A stretch of 64,000 bases of DNA from UBA6136 sp044350805 (lineage in GTDB: Bacteria > Pseudomonadota > Gammaproteobacteria > Methylococcales > Methylococcaceae). The stretch's first letter is position 1. Each line of letters opens with the position of its first letter. Made by a program: the position numbers and the translations under genes. A model generated the notes under the pieces. It had not been told where the DNA came from. It was given only the letters and a program-made list of their open reading frames with translations, and ran no database searches. Positions 8,317-18,533 of the stretch are shown piece by piece. Location: positions 52,725 through 116,724 of the forward strand of contig JBILGU010000009.1 of NCBI GenBank assembly GCA_044350805.1, in the 5' to 3' direction.

Positions 8317-11300
8317 ATGTGTTGCAAAGCTCCAGTGATAATCATGGAAAAGATGAAAGTTTTAGTTAAGAAGCAGGCTATGCCCGGACCTCGAGCAGAA
8401 CTCCGTTGGCAATCGACGTTGGCTGTGGCTCTTTTGTGCGTGATGACAACTGAACCTACCGTATCGGGCGAGCTCCCGGTGCCTGCAGCTGCTCTTGCGA
8501 CTTTGGGTCGGGCAGATCTTGCCTTTTCCGGCAATAATCTGATTATCAATCAGTCAACGAAACAGGCCATTCTCAACTGGAAGTCCTTCAATATCGGTGC
8601 CGATAGTTCAGTCCAGTTCAAACAGCCCGACGCTTCCTCGGTTGCCCTGAACAACATTTATCAGAACGATCCATCCCAGATTCTGGGGAAACTGAGTGCG
8701 AACGGCCAGGTTTATCTGATTAATCAGAATGGATTTGTGTTCGGTAAAGGTTCACAGGTCGACGTCAATACTCTCCTGGTGAGTAGCCTTTCGGTCAGCG
8801 ATGAGACGTTACAGCGCGGTATCACCAAGGTTTTGGGGCAGGATGGCCGCGCCGCTCTTGTGGGTAAGGGCGAAATCTACCAAAAGGATGCGGATGGTAA
8901 TTTCATCCTGGATCCCAACGGAAACAAGCAGAAGGTCTCGATTCAGTTTCTTGAAGGGTCGAAGATCAATGCAGCAACCAACGGTCGAATCATCGCCGCG
9001 GCACCCAATGTCGAAAATGCAGGCTCCCTGAACGCGACGGATGGCCAGATCATGATGGTGGCGGCAACCGACAAGGTCTACCTTCAGGAGGCCAGCGGTG
9101 ATCCGTCGCTTCGCGGCCTGATCGTCGAAGTGAAGACCGGCGGCAGTGTCACCAATACCGGAGAGATCAACTCACCCAAGGGCAACGCAACCCTTTTGGG
9201 CTTTGCCGTCAATCAGGCCGGCCGCATCTCTGCCAATACCAGTGTTTCTGCGAATGGTTCCATTCGCCTCCTGGCCCGAGAGGGCGCTACGGTCCTTAAC
9301 ACCGTCAATGGTTACACCCTCGCCCCAGGCTCGACGACCCGATCCGCAGCGACGGAGGACGGTCTTGGGACCGAGGCCAAGGTGATCCTCAAGAGTGACA
9401 GTCAAACGATTGCCACGCCTGATATTGCCGACAAGGCAACGGCAGTCGATGCGCAGAACCAGACGCCATCGAAGATTGAAGTCATGGGGCATGCCATTGA
9501 GGTACAAAAAGACGCTCTGGTTCGGTCAAACTCCGGAAAAGTCTCGCTGGTTGCGACTGATAACCCTGTTCAGCCCCTCACGCCTGGCATCAAGAATGAC
9601 AGTAAGCTTTCCATTGACCCCGGCGCGGTGATTGATGTTTCGGGCATCAAAGATGTCACCCTTCCTGTGTCTCGTAATGTGGTGACGGTCGAATTAAGAA
9701 GCAACGAGCTTCGTGATTCACCCCTCCAGAAAAAAGGCAGTCTTTACGGCAAGAAGATCCAGGTTGATATTCGTAAGGGGACTCCATTAGCCGATATTTC
9801 CGGTGCCGTTGCCCGTATTGAGAGAACGGTAGCCGAGAGGAGCACAGGCGGGGGTACCATTAATCTGTCATCCGAGGGATCTGTAGAGGTAGGGAAGGGC
9901 GCAAAACTCGATTTCTCCGGTGGCAATGTCAGGTTCACATCGGGATTTGTTAATACGACGCAGTTGATCAGACCGGATGGGCGTACGGTGGATATCGGGA
10001 GCGCTGATCCGAACGCAACCTATCAGGGGATTGCAGGACCTATTGAGCAGAAGTTCAAGGATTTTAATGTCAATCAGGTCTTTAATCGGGGTGGAACGAT
10101 CCCCGGACTGGGTCGATTTGAGCAGGGTTACACTGACGGCAAGTCTGCTGGGGACCTGAATATCAAAGCTGCGGTGGCTGAACTCAAGGGCGAAATCGAA
10201 GCGGCTTCCTTTGCTGGAGCAAATCAAAGAACTCCTGAGCTTGCTCCAGCAGGCGGGACCCTGAATATCGATCTAGCCCGAACCGTCGATAACAATCAGT
10301 CGGTCATGTTTGTTCAGGACTATAGCGCCGGACCCCTGCCTTCCCAGTTGACTGCGGCAACCCCCCTTGAAATCAAGGCGGATTCCATCAAAGGATCAGG
10401 GATTCGCAATCTGTTCGTTCATACCAATGCCAGGATCGATGTTGCCAGTGATGCCCAGCTGAACTTGCTGGAAGGCAGTAAATTGGAACTCGTCGGTGGC
10501 GAGATTTCAAATGCGGGGTCGATCGTCTCGCACGCTGGTCAAGTCGCGCTCAAGACGGTTTTCGATCCTTCTGGTGCGTCCAACGGAAAGATCACTCTGG
10601 CTTCAGGCAGTCGGTTTGATCTGAGTGGGAAATGGAGCAATGACAAACCCGCCAAGGCGGCCAATAACAGCCTGTCGGATACCTCTCCCGTCTGGAAGAA
10701 CGGCGGAAGCCTCAACGTTGTGGCTCAGGGCGACATTCTGGTTGATCAGGGGAGCGAAATTGATGTCAGTGGCGGTGCTCAACGGACTCAGGATGGCATC
10801 ATCCACGCCGGCAACGCTGGAAGTATCAACCTGAGTGCCGAGGGGATCAACGGGTCTGACCTTTCCTATGCCGGGACGGCCTATGGCTTTGCGCTCAGTG
10901 GGGGCAAGGGGGGCAAGTTATCACTTGCATCCAATGAGGTGATCCTGGGGACCCCGGAAACATCGGACGCAGCCACGAATCGTGCGCCATTAATCATCGA
11001 TCCGAGCCTGCTGACGGAGGGGGGCTTCCAGAGCTATCACTTCAGTTCAAATAAAAGCGGGCTGCTTGTCGCGCCGGGGACTTTTGCCAGTGTCCAGGTC
11101 AAGACGCGACAGCTCGACCCAACCGCGGTCACGCGTCAATCCGGTGCCGACATCAAATCATTCAGCCAAGTGAGTCTTGAACCTGAGTTGAGTCGCCCGG
11201 CAGGAGAGCTCAATCTTTCGCTGGCACTCAAGGCGCAGCTTCCAGATAAGAATGCCATGCTGATGGTTGGAAAAGATTCTCTGTTGACCACCGATGCGGG

Positions 11301-14300
11301 TGGAAAAATCAACCTGACGTCCGATGCAAGCATACTGGTCGATGGAACAATTGTAACACCCGCAGGGACCATTAACCTTCACATCACCCCCCCTGCAGAG
11401 CAGGGTGAATTTGGATTCCTTCCCAACCAGGGTATTTGGCTATCGGATACCTCAACCCTTAATGCGGTTGGAAAGCCAATGATTTATCCCAACGGCCTTG
11501 GGCGAATTCGGGGTAATGTTCTTGACGGTGGTTCGATCAACTTGATTGCTGATCGCGGATTCATTGAGGTCGCCTCCAGCGCTCAAGTTGATGTCTCTGG
11601 CGCCTCTGCCCGTATTGATGTTCCTCAGCCTGGTCCCAGTGGGGGGATTGCCTATGTTCGGACTGAGGTTGGCTCATCAGGTGGAACGATCAAGATGACT
11701 GCTGCAGAGGGGATGGAGATTCTTGGTAATCTTCAAGGCCAACCCGGGAAAGGAAAAGGCGTTTCGGGAGGAAGCCTATCCCTGGAGCTCAATACACTCA
11801 ACAGACGTCCTCCATCCGTGCCTGGCTCTGGCCAGTTGCCATTTCCGGAGGCCAAATCGATCTTTGAGGTTTCACAGGAGATTCCTACCAATATTACTGG
11901 GAATCAAATTGGAACGGGTGTACCCAAAAGTGAATACGGCCTTGCAAAATTGTCATCCAGCCAAGTCTCGAATGGGGGTTTTTCGAGTCTAAAGCTAACC
12001 ACTCCTGATTTAATTCGATCACTTGGCGAAGTAACGTTATCAACGCAACGTGCAATCGAGCTTAATGCGCCAGTCCTTGAATCTGCAATTGATGCTGCCA
12101 CCGGACAGTATGGGAACCTTGCCATTACATCGCCATATGTGGCTTTTGGATCTACCCTTGTGAGGCCGGGTCGGAATGAACCAGTCACTGGAATATCGAG
12201 CCTTAGTGTGGACTCGAGCCTAATTGATGTTAGGGGGCAGGCGACTCTGAACAGGTTTGCGAAGACTGTCCTAAATAGTTCTGGTGACCTCAGATTACAA
12301 GGTATTAGACTATTAGAAAGTGATCGGGATTTCACGGGAGCCATTCTCACAGCGGGCGATTTGTTACTTAGCGCAACCCAGATTTATCCGACAACACTCA
12401 GTGATTTTAAAATTTCGATTTTAGGAAATCCTGAAGGAAAGATTTCTATTGAAGGAGGCGTAAATTCCAGCACACCTCCGGCCTTAAGTGCGGCAGGAAA
12501 ACTGACCCTTGAGGCACCTTACATCGATCAAGGCGGGACGATCAGAGCGCCGATGGGCGAGATCAATTTCAAGGCTGGGAATACCCTAGATCTCAAGCCG
12601 GGAAGCTTAACCTCGGTTAGCGCGGCGGGCATGACCATCCCCTTCGGTCGACTGCAGGCGGGCTTGGAGTGGATCTACCCCCTAGGATCTCAGAATCTAG
12701 TCTTCGATACCCCACCTGAAAAAAAGATTTCTCTTTCAGCGTCCTCTTTGAACATCCAGGAAGGCTCCATCGTGGACCTCAAGGGTGGCGGTGATCTTCA
12801 GGCCTTTGAATTTCTTCCCGGGCCTGGTGGGTCATTTGATCGATTAGATCCCTCAAGTCCTGGTTATGTGAAATCGTTTGCCGTGATTCCGACGCTGACT
12901 AACGGTTCAGCGCCGTTAGATCCATTGGAGACGCCTTCATCAGGGCTCAAAGCAGGGGATAGCGTCTATTTATCCGGTGGTGGCGGGCTCAAGGCAGGAA
13001 ATTACGTCTTGATGCCTGCACACTATGCATTGCTCCCCGGGGCCTATTTAGTGACCCCGCAGCCTGGAGGTACAACAGTTGTTCCCGGCAGAAAAGTGTT
13101 GAGAGGTGATGGAGCCACGATTGTTGCGGGTGCCTACACCGTCTCCGGAACCGATATCCGCTCACCCATCTGGACTGGATTTGCTGTAGAAAAAGGCCAA
13201 CGCGCATTGACACGCTCTGAGTTTGGCATCAATACGGCAAATAGCTTCTACTCGTCCAAAGAAGCCAAAGTGCCAGGGTTTATGGCCGCACTCCCGCAAG
13301 ATGGCGGTGCCTTACAGATTGATGCGCAATCAGCACTCGACTTGAAGGGCACTATCGAGGCGGCTGGAAATGGCAAGGGCAAGGCGGGCCAACTGGATAT
13401 CGCCGCGAATAACATCAACGTTCTGAGCCCCACGGACGCCGGCCAGACGGCAGGTGGCAGTATCGTCATCAGCTCAGACATCCTGAGCAATCTTGATGTC
13501 TCCAGTCTTTCGATTGGCGCATTGCGCTCCAAGGTTGATGGCGCCACCACGCTCGATGTGAAGTCATCGAATGTAACGATCGGCAAGGATGTCACCCTGA
13601 AAGGTGCTGAAATCCTGCTGGCGGCCAAAGATAAGGTTGAAGTTGATTCGGGTGCCAGTCTGACTGCCAAGAGCGATGCCGTTAACGGAAGTGGCGAAAG
13701 GCTCACGGTTGAAGGGGATGCGGCCCTTGTTCGACTCTCCTCGGGCGGCCAAGCGGATCTTTATCGCACGAATGCCTCGGGCACGTCAGGTTCCATCGCG
13801 ATTCAAAAAGGAGCCACACTTGCGGTATCCGGTGCACTTTTGCTGGATGCAACGGCTGAGAACACACTTGCTGGAACGATCGTTGTAAACGGAGCCTCTC
13901 TGGCCCTTGGAGCCGGTCGAATTAGTTTGGGTGAGGATTCTCGTGCCAGTGGTTTGGTGCTTTCAAACGCCTTGTTGTCATCGCTGACACCAAGTGAATT
14001 GATTCTTTCAAGCGGATCTGACATCGGTATTTTTGGTGCCCCTTCCATCAATGCCAAAAGTCTGACCATGCATACCGGCGGTTTGACAGGTTACGCGGGG
14101 TCGGTGTCAGGGGCATCGCTTACCGCCGATACCATCACTCTCGACAACCGAAACAACGCATTGCTGGCGGGCGCGGGCGATGGCACGAGTTCTCTCGCAT
14201 TCAATGCCAAGTCACTCACCTTGGGTTCCGGTGCTTACGGGTTCTCTGGATTCAGTGCCGTCAACCTCAATGCTTCCCAGGGCCTCACCGCTCAGGGAAA

Positions 14301-17300
14301 TATCGATCTCAAGGCAGCATCTAACCTTAATATCACGACGCCGTATGTCACCGCAGGCCGGAGTACCAATGCGAAGATCGACGCATCGGGTTATGCCATG
14401 CAGCTCCTCGGGACGGGATCCTCGGCGAAGCCTGCCAGCGAAGCTTTCGGTGCACGGCTTGACTTGACCGCTGATTCGATTGTCAACTCCACCTCGATTA
14501 ATCTTCCGTCTGGTGCGGTGACCTTGGCTGCCAAGAACGGCAATCTCACTCTGGCATCGGGGTCAAAGATTGATGTTTCAGGACGGAGCGTTAGCATCGG
14601 AACCCAAAACATTGCTACCGATGGGGGTCTGATTGGCCTTTCCGCAACCAATGGCTCCGTTAGTCTTGCAAACAATGCCGCGTTGGCTCTTGGGGGCGAC
14701 CGTGGGGGAGTTCTCAAGGTGGCGGTGCCGCAAGGTCGCTTTGATTGGCAAGGAACGATTGATGGGAAGGGAGCCAGCAGTGGTTCTTCTTTCGATCTGA
14801 CCTTAGGGGCTGCCGCCGATTTGGGAAGTCTGGGCGCCTTGGGATCGCGACTTAAACAGTCTGGCTTTACTGATGCAGTCAGGCTCGATGCGGCTACGGG
14901 TGATTTGATCCTTGCCGCCGGGGATACCCTTGAAGCACGGTTGGTTTCGCTTGTGGCTGAAAAGGGCGGGATGGATGTCTCAGGCACCATCTTGAGCCAA
15001 GGTAAGAATGCAGAAATTGACCTCCTCGCCGCGCGTCAGATCAATCTAAATAGCTCGGCCAATTTGGTCGCCCAGGGAATACTGGGCGGTGGTGGCCGCG
15101 TTGTCATGGATACGGTGACCCTCAATCCCGGCAATACCCAGGGAGTTGCCGTCGCGGGTGGAGCGGTTATCAATACGACCTCTTCGACTGGAAATGCCAA
15201 CGGGTCCGTTCTTTTCAAGGTTCAACGGGGCGATTCGAGCATCGCGCTTACGGGCCCCGTCGGTTCGGCGATATCCGGTGCAGCCAATACGGTGGTCGAG
15301 GCCGACAAGGTATACAACGTGGGCAGTACGATCGGGACAGCTGATGCAGAGGCTTGGAAGGCGGATGCGCTCCAGTTCATGTCTTCCCAGGCTTCAGCTT
15401 ATGAATCGCAATTCGGGATCAAGGGCGAGGTCAAGGCCGGTGTATTCCTGAATGCCACGGGTAATCTCAGCCTCGACTCTACGGGCCTTGATCTTGCGAC
15501 CTGGCATGTTGGAGATCGGTCAGGTGTTCTTACCTTTAACGCCGGTGGAAACGTCTCCTTCCTCGGGTCTTTGTCGGATGGGTTTATCAATAATCCTGAC
15601 GTCCTGACGCTTGCCGATGGCAAGAAGGTGGGCGTGACGGATCAGTTGCAGGACTTCAATTCATGGTCCTACCGGATTCTGGCAGGCAATGACGTCATCA
15701 TCTCACCCGACCATTACGTGAGGACGGGCACGGGCGATATCGAAATCAATGCAGTTCATGATATTTCGCTTGGAAATGCAGGTTCAGCGATTTACACCAT
15801 GGGTAAGGCCACAACGCTGAATCGCTTTGGCGGTGCCAGCGATGTTGCCGCTCTCCAGAATGCTCTGGGCGAATACCCCATTAATGGCGGCAGCATTAAG
15901 CTCAATGCAGGACATGATGTCATCGGCGCTCTGACCGGGCAGTTTTTCGATGGCTGGATGACGCGGGCCGGCAATTGGTCCAATGCGGCTGACCACAGTC
16001 TTGAAACACCGACATCTTGGGCTGTCCACGTGGGTGGTTTGGACAATGGACCCCAGGTTACCTTCCAGCAAAATGTCGGCGCCTTGGGTGGCGGCAATGT
16101 CTCGGTTGTGGCTGGAAACGACCTTAGAAATCTGTCTGTGGTGGTTGCGACAACCGGAAAGCCGGTGGGCGAACTGGCCAACCCGAAGGACCCTGCAAGC
16201 AAGGCTTATCTGACCAATGAGGTTCTGGTTCAAGGCGGCGGTGATATTCGCCTGGAATCAGGCAACGACATTCTGGGTGGTGCGGTATACACCGGCAGGG
16301 GTGTAGCAGACCTCAAGGCAGTGGGTTCTGTTCGTGCATCCGAGCAGACCGGGATTGGCACCGTTTTGGCGACCGGGGCAGGGCAGTTCAACGTCAGGGC
16401 GAATGACCGAATCGAAATTGGGGCAGCATTGAACCCCACGGTCATTGCTGATGCAAAAAGTAATAACTACTTTTTTACATACTCTCCAGAGAGTTCGCTC
16501 AATCTAAGGACGCTTTCAGGGGATGTCTTGTTCCAAAACGATATCGATGGGTTGGTCAATCATTTAAACAAGCTAAGGCCTGTTTCTGACCGGCTGCTTT
16601 TCCCGGGACTTTCTGCTGATGCTCTCAGGGTATACCCATCGAGTCTTCTTGCAACCGCGGTCCAGGGCAACATAGTGATCAATCGGTCACTGGTTATGTA
16701 CCCTTCGGCCTCAGGAAGCTTGAATCTTGGTGCGGGTTCAAATATTCAGTCTGAAGCGCTAAATAATCTTGTCTACCTCACCATGTCGGATGCTGATCCT
16801 GAGTTACTGCCTTCATTAAGTAACCCGACGGCCAGCTATGACGATGCAAGCCGGAGATTACAACCCTTCGGTCCAGCAAACTTCATTCATGCGCAGGTTC
16901 CTGTTCATAAGAACGATACCCAACTGGCTCAGATTAATGCGAACGGCTCCATTCTCGGAAAGGATCCTCTCACCTTTACATTACCGACCGGTGCAAACGT
17001 TCGGGCGGGTACTGACATCCGGGATGTAAGCTTTAGCCTTCAGCATTCAAACTATGCTTTGTCTTCGATTACGGCAGGCAGGGATCTTCTGTTTGAACAG
17101 CCCAGAAATAAGTTAGGAAATCTAATCAACTCTTCAGGTCAGATCGCACTGGCAGGTCCGGGGCAACTTCTCGCATCGGCAGGACGCAATATTGACCTGG
17201 GTGCATCCGTGGGGATGTTCACCACTGGTAATGCCGTTAATAGCGCGCTTCCGGCGGGTAATGGGGCAATTACGGTCCTTGCGGGCATGGGTGAGCAGGG

Positions 17301-18423
17301 TCCTCAATACGCGGCATTCGCCAAGAAATATGATCCGCTTTCAAAGCCCTATCAGGATCTTCTGGTGGCCTTTGTGGGCAAGATAGCGGGTACGACGACG
17401 GTGGCTGCGAATGTGGCTCAGGGTGACTCGGGGCAAAAGCTTCAGTCTAAAGCCGTCCCTGACTTCAATGCTGCCCAGGCAAAGTTCAAAAGCTTGACAC
17501 TGGCCGAGCAGAATCTGTTCCTGTTTGACATTCTCTTTAATGAGATTCGCCAATCGGCCTCTGCCGCTGCGAAGTCCGGAAAGTCCAGCGACTACGCCCA
17601 GGGATATGCCGCGATTGACACGATGTTCCCGGGCGCGGGCAGCAAGGACTCACCGTATGCCGGTGACCTCTCCTTGTTCTTCAGCAAGATTTCGACCCTC
17701 TCAGGCGGTGACGTGAACATGCTGGCGCCTGGCGGCTCTATCAACGCAGGTCTTGCCTCCTCCTTTACGGGCTCCAAGACCTCTGCGGACTTGGGTGTGG
17801 TTGTTCAAGGCAGCGGTTCCATCAACGCCCAGGTCAATAGTGACTTCATGGTGAACCAGTCGCGTGTCTTTGCGCTGAATGGCGGCGACATCACGATCTG
17901 GTCATCCAATGGGAATATCGACGCTGGCCGAGGTGCGAAATCGGCTCTGACGATTCCGCCCCCCGAAGTCAGCTTTGATGCGGCCGGTAACCTCAAGATC
18001 ATTTATCCGCCTGCGGTCTCGGGCAGTGGTATTCGAACCGCGGCCAGCATTGGTGGAAGGCCGGGTGACGTTTACCTTGCTGCACCCAAGGGCGTCGTTG
18101 ATGCGGGCGAGGCGGGGATCGGCGGTTCCAATATCACGATTGCTGCAACGGCTGTTCTGGGTGCCAATAACATTCAGGTCAGCGGGACCTCAACGGGTGT
18201 CCCGGTGGCGGGTGCTTCGGTACCGATTGCACCGGCCGGTGCCGCAGCGGCAGCAACAGCGGCGGCGAATACCGCCGAGTCGGCAGTGAACAACGACACC
18301 AATCAGGCCAAGGAACGTAATTCCATGGCTGACAATGCCATGAACCCCTTGTCCGTCGATATTCTCGGCTTTGGCGAATGTGGTGTGGCGGATGTCCGGG
18401 AAGGAAAACCCGGCTGCGTATGA
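8317..18423 (+). CDS. TpsA filamentous-haemagglutinin-type exoprotein (3368 residues)
   Basis: This giant exoprotein is the substrate of the adjacent TpsB. After an extended signal region, the TPS domain (about 50-290) contains QAILNWKSFNIG and the conserved NPNG-type turn as NQNG at 136-139. The remainder is a repetitive beta-helix rich in Gly, Ser, Asn and Asp, with many GSSINLSADG-like coils and later FHA-family segments such as AGRDLLFEQ. I see no cysteine between residue 41 and the C-terminal pair Cys3355/Cys3367, which resembles the disulphide anchor loop of HMW1-type adhesins. The start is uncertain (ATGs at 8317, 8344 and 8353; none has a good ribosome-binding site). It is probably surface-tethered. 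Composition looks more AT-rich around 11880-12480 and 16440-17140. Confidence 0.93.
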   Translation: MCCKAPVIIMEKMKVLVKKQAMPGPRAELRWQSTLAVALLCVMTTEPTVSGELPVPAAALATLGRADLAFSGNNLIINQSTKQAILNWKSFNIGADSSVQFKQPDASSVALNNIYQNDPSQILGKLSANGQVYLINQNGFVFGKGSQVDVNTLLVSSLSVSDETLQRGITKVLGQDGRAALVGKGEIYQKDADGNFILDPNGNKQKVSIQFLEGSKINAATNGRIIAAAPNVENAGSLNATDGQIMMVAATDKVYLQEASGDPSLRGLIVEVKTGGSVTNTGEINSPKGNATLLGFAVNQAGRISANTSVSANGSIRLLAREGATVLNTVNGYTLAPGSTTRSAATEDGLGTEAKVILKSDSQTIATPDIADKATAVDAQNQTPSKIEVMGHAIEVQKDALVRSNSGKVSLVATDNPVQPLTPGIKNDSKLSIDPGAVIDVSGIKDVTLPVSRNVVTVELRSNELRDSPLQKKGSLYGKKIQVDIRKGTPLADISGAVARIERTVAERSTGGGTINLSSEGSVEVGKGAKLDFSGGNVRFTSGFVNTTQLIRPDGRTVDIGSADPNATYQGIAGPIEQKFKDFNVNQVFNRGGTIPGLGRFEQGYTDGKSAGDLNIKAAVAELKGEIEAASFAGANQRTPELAPAGGTLNIDLARTVDNNQSVMFVQDYSAGPLPSQLTAATPLEIKADSIKGSGIRNLFVHTNARIDVASDAQLNLLEGSKLELVGGEISNAGSIVSHAGQVALKTVFDPSGASNGKITLASGSRFDLSGKWSNDKPAKAANNSLSDTSPVWKNGGSLNVVAQGDILVDQGSEIDVSGGAQRTQDGIIHAGNAGSINLSAEGINGSDLSYAGTAYGFALSGGKGGKLSLASNEVILGTPETSDAATNRAPLIIDPSLLTEGGFQSYHFSSNKSGLLVAPGTFASVQVKTRQLDPTAVTRQSGADIKSFSQVSLEPELSRPAGELNLSLALKAQLPDKNAMLMVGKDSLLTTDAGGKINLTSDASILVDGTIVTPAGTINLHITPPAEQGEFGFLPNQGIWLSDTSTLNAVGKPMIYPNGLGRIRGNVLDGGSINLIADRGFIEVASSAQVDVSGASARIDVPQPGPSGGIAYVRTEVGSSGGTIKMTAAEGMEILGNLQGQPGKGKGVSGGSLSLELNTLNRRPPSVPGSGQLPFPEAKSIFEVSQEIPTNITGNQIGTGVPKSEYGLAKLSSSQVSNGGFSSLKLTTPDLIRSLGEVTLSTQRAIELNAPVLESAIDAATGQYGNLAITSPYVAFGSTLVRPGRNEPVTGISSLSVDSSLIDVRGQATLNRFAKTVLNSSGDLRLQGIRLLESDRDFTGAILTAGDLLLSATQIYPTTLSDFKISILGNPEGKISIEGGVNSSTPPALSAAGKLTLEAPYIDQGGTIRAPMGEINFKAGNTLDLKPGSLTSVSAAGMTIPFGRLQAGLEWIYPLGSQNLVFDTPPEKKISLSASSLNIQEGSIVDLKGGGDLQAFEFLPGPGGSFDRLDPSSPGYVKSFAVIPTLTNGSAPLDPLETPSSGLKAGDSVYLSGGGGLKAGNYVLMPAHYALLPGAYLVTPQPGGTTVVPGRKVLRGDGATIVAGAYTVSGTDIRSPIWTGFAVEKGQRALTRSEFGINTANSFYSSKEAKVPGFMAALPQDGGALQIDAQSALDLKGTIEAAGNGKGKAGQLDIAANNINVLSPTDAGQTAGGSIVISSDILSNLDVSSLSIGALRSKVDGATTLDVKSSNVTIGKDVTLKGAEILLAAKDKVEVDSGASLTAKSDAVNGSGERLTVEGDAALVRLSSGGQADLYRTNASGTSGSIAIQKGATLAVSGALLLDATAENTLAGTIVVNGASLALGAGRISLGEDSRASGLVLSNALLSSLTPSELILSSGSDIGIFGAPSINAKSLTMHTGGLTGYAGSVSGASLTADTITLDNRNNALLAGAGDGTSSLAFNAKSLTLGSGAYGFSGFSAVNLNASQGLTAQGNIDLKAASNLNITTPYVTAGRSTNAKIDASGYAMQLLGTGSSAKPASEAFGARLDLTADSIVNSTSINLPSGAVTLAAKNGNLTLASGSKIDVSGRSVSIGTQNIATDGGLIGLSATNGSVSLANNAALALGGDRGGVLKVAVPQGRFDWQGTIDGKGASSGSSFDLTLGAAADLGSLGALGSRLKQSGFTDAVRLDAATGDLILAAGDTLEARLVSLVAEKGGMDVSGTILSQGKNAEIDLLAARQINLNSSANLVAQGILGGGGRVVMDTVTLNPGNTQGVAVAGGAVINTTSSTGNANGSVLFKVQRGDSSIALTGPVGSAISGAANTVVEADKVYNVGSTIGTADAEAWKADALQFMSSQASAYESQFGIKGEVKAGVFLNATGNLSLDSTGLDLATWHVGDRSGVLTFNAGGNVSFLGSLSDGFINNPDVLTLADGKKVGVTDQLQDFNSWSYRILAGNDVIISPDHYVRTGTGDIEINAVHDISLGNAGSAIYTMGKATTLNRFGGASDVAALQNALGEYPINGGSIKLNAGHDVIGALTGQFFDGWMTRAGNWSNAADHSLETPTSWAVHVGGLDNGPQVTFQQNVGALGGGNVSVVAGNDLRNLSVVVATTGKPVGELANPKDPASKAYLTNEVLVQGGGDIRLESGNDILGGAVYTGRGVADLKAVGSVRASEQTGIGTVLATGAGQFNVRANDRIEIGAALNPTVIADAKSNNYFFTYSPESSLNLRTLSGDVLFQNDIDGLVNHLNKLRPVSDRLLFPGLSADALRVYPSSLLATAVQGNIVINRSLVMYPSASGSLNLGAGSNIQSEALNNLVYLTMSDADPELLPSLSNPTASYDDASRRLQPFGPANFIHAQVPVHKNDTQLAQINANGSILGKDPLTFTLPTGANVRAGTDIRDVSFSLQHSNYALSSITAGRDLLFEQPRNKLGNLINSSGQIALAGPGQLLASAGRNIDLGASVGMFTTGNAVNSALPAGNGAITVLAGMGEQGPQYAAFAKKYDPLSKPYQDLLVAFVGKIAGTTTVAANVAQGDSGQKLQSKAVPDFNAAQAKFKSLTLAEQNLFLFDILFNEIRQSASAAAKSGKSSDYAQGYAAIDTMFPGAGSKDSPYAGDLSLFFSKISTLSGGDVNMLAPGGSINAGLASSFTGSKTSADLGVVVQGSGSINAQVNSDFMVNQSRVFALNGGDITIWSSNGNIDAGRGAKSALTIPPPEVSFDAAGNLKIIYPPAVSGSGIRTAASIGGRPGDVYLAAPKGVVDAGEAGIGGSNITIAATAVLGANNIQVSGTSTGVPVAGASVPIAPAGAAAAATAAANTAESAVNNDTNQAKERNSMADNAMNPLSVDILGFGECGVADVREGKPGCV

Positions 18424-18442
18424 GATTGATTTCGTTTGAAAA

Positions 18443-18477
18443 GGGTATCTGCTCTGTCATGGGCCACTCGGATACCC
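18443..18477 (+). other. Intercistronic inverted repeat
   Basis: GGGTATC at 18443-18449 and GATACCC at 18471-18477 can pair across a 21-base loop in the gap between the TpsA and ExbB-fusion genes. There is no T-run directly after it, so a role in mRNA stability is more likely than termination. Confidence 0.3.
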
Positions 18478-18533
18478 CGCGTTTCATCTAAAGAATCTTT
18501 AGGGTCGATTTTTTCTTAATCATTGGGGTTTCC

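Noticed and set aside
15784..16233. Long minus-strand frames inside the TpsA gene
   Set aside because: They arise from the Gly/Ala/Ser-rich codon pattern of the 10-kb plus-strand gene and have no motif or ribosome-binding site of their own.
8317..18423. TpsA as an autotransporter (type Va) protein
   Set aside because: There is no C-terminal barrel; the protein ends in a short cysteine-containing tail, and a dedicated TpsB gene precedes it.
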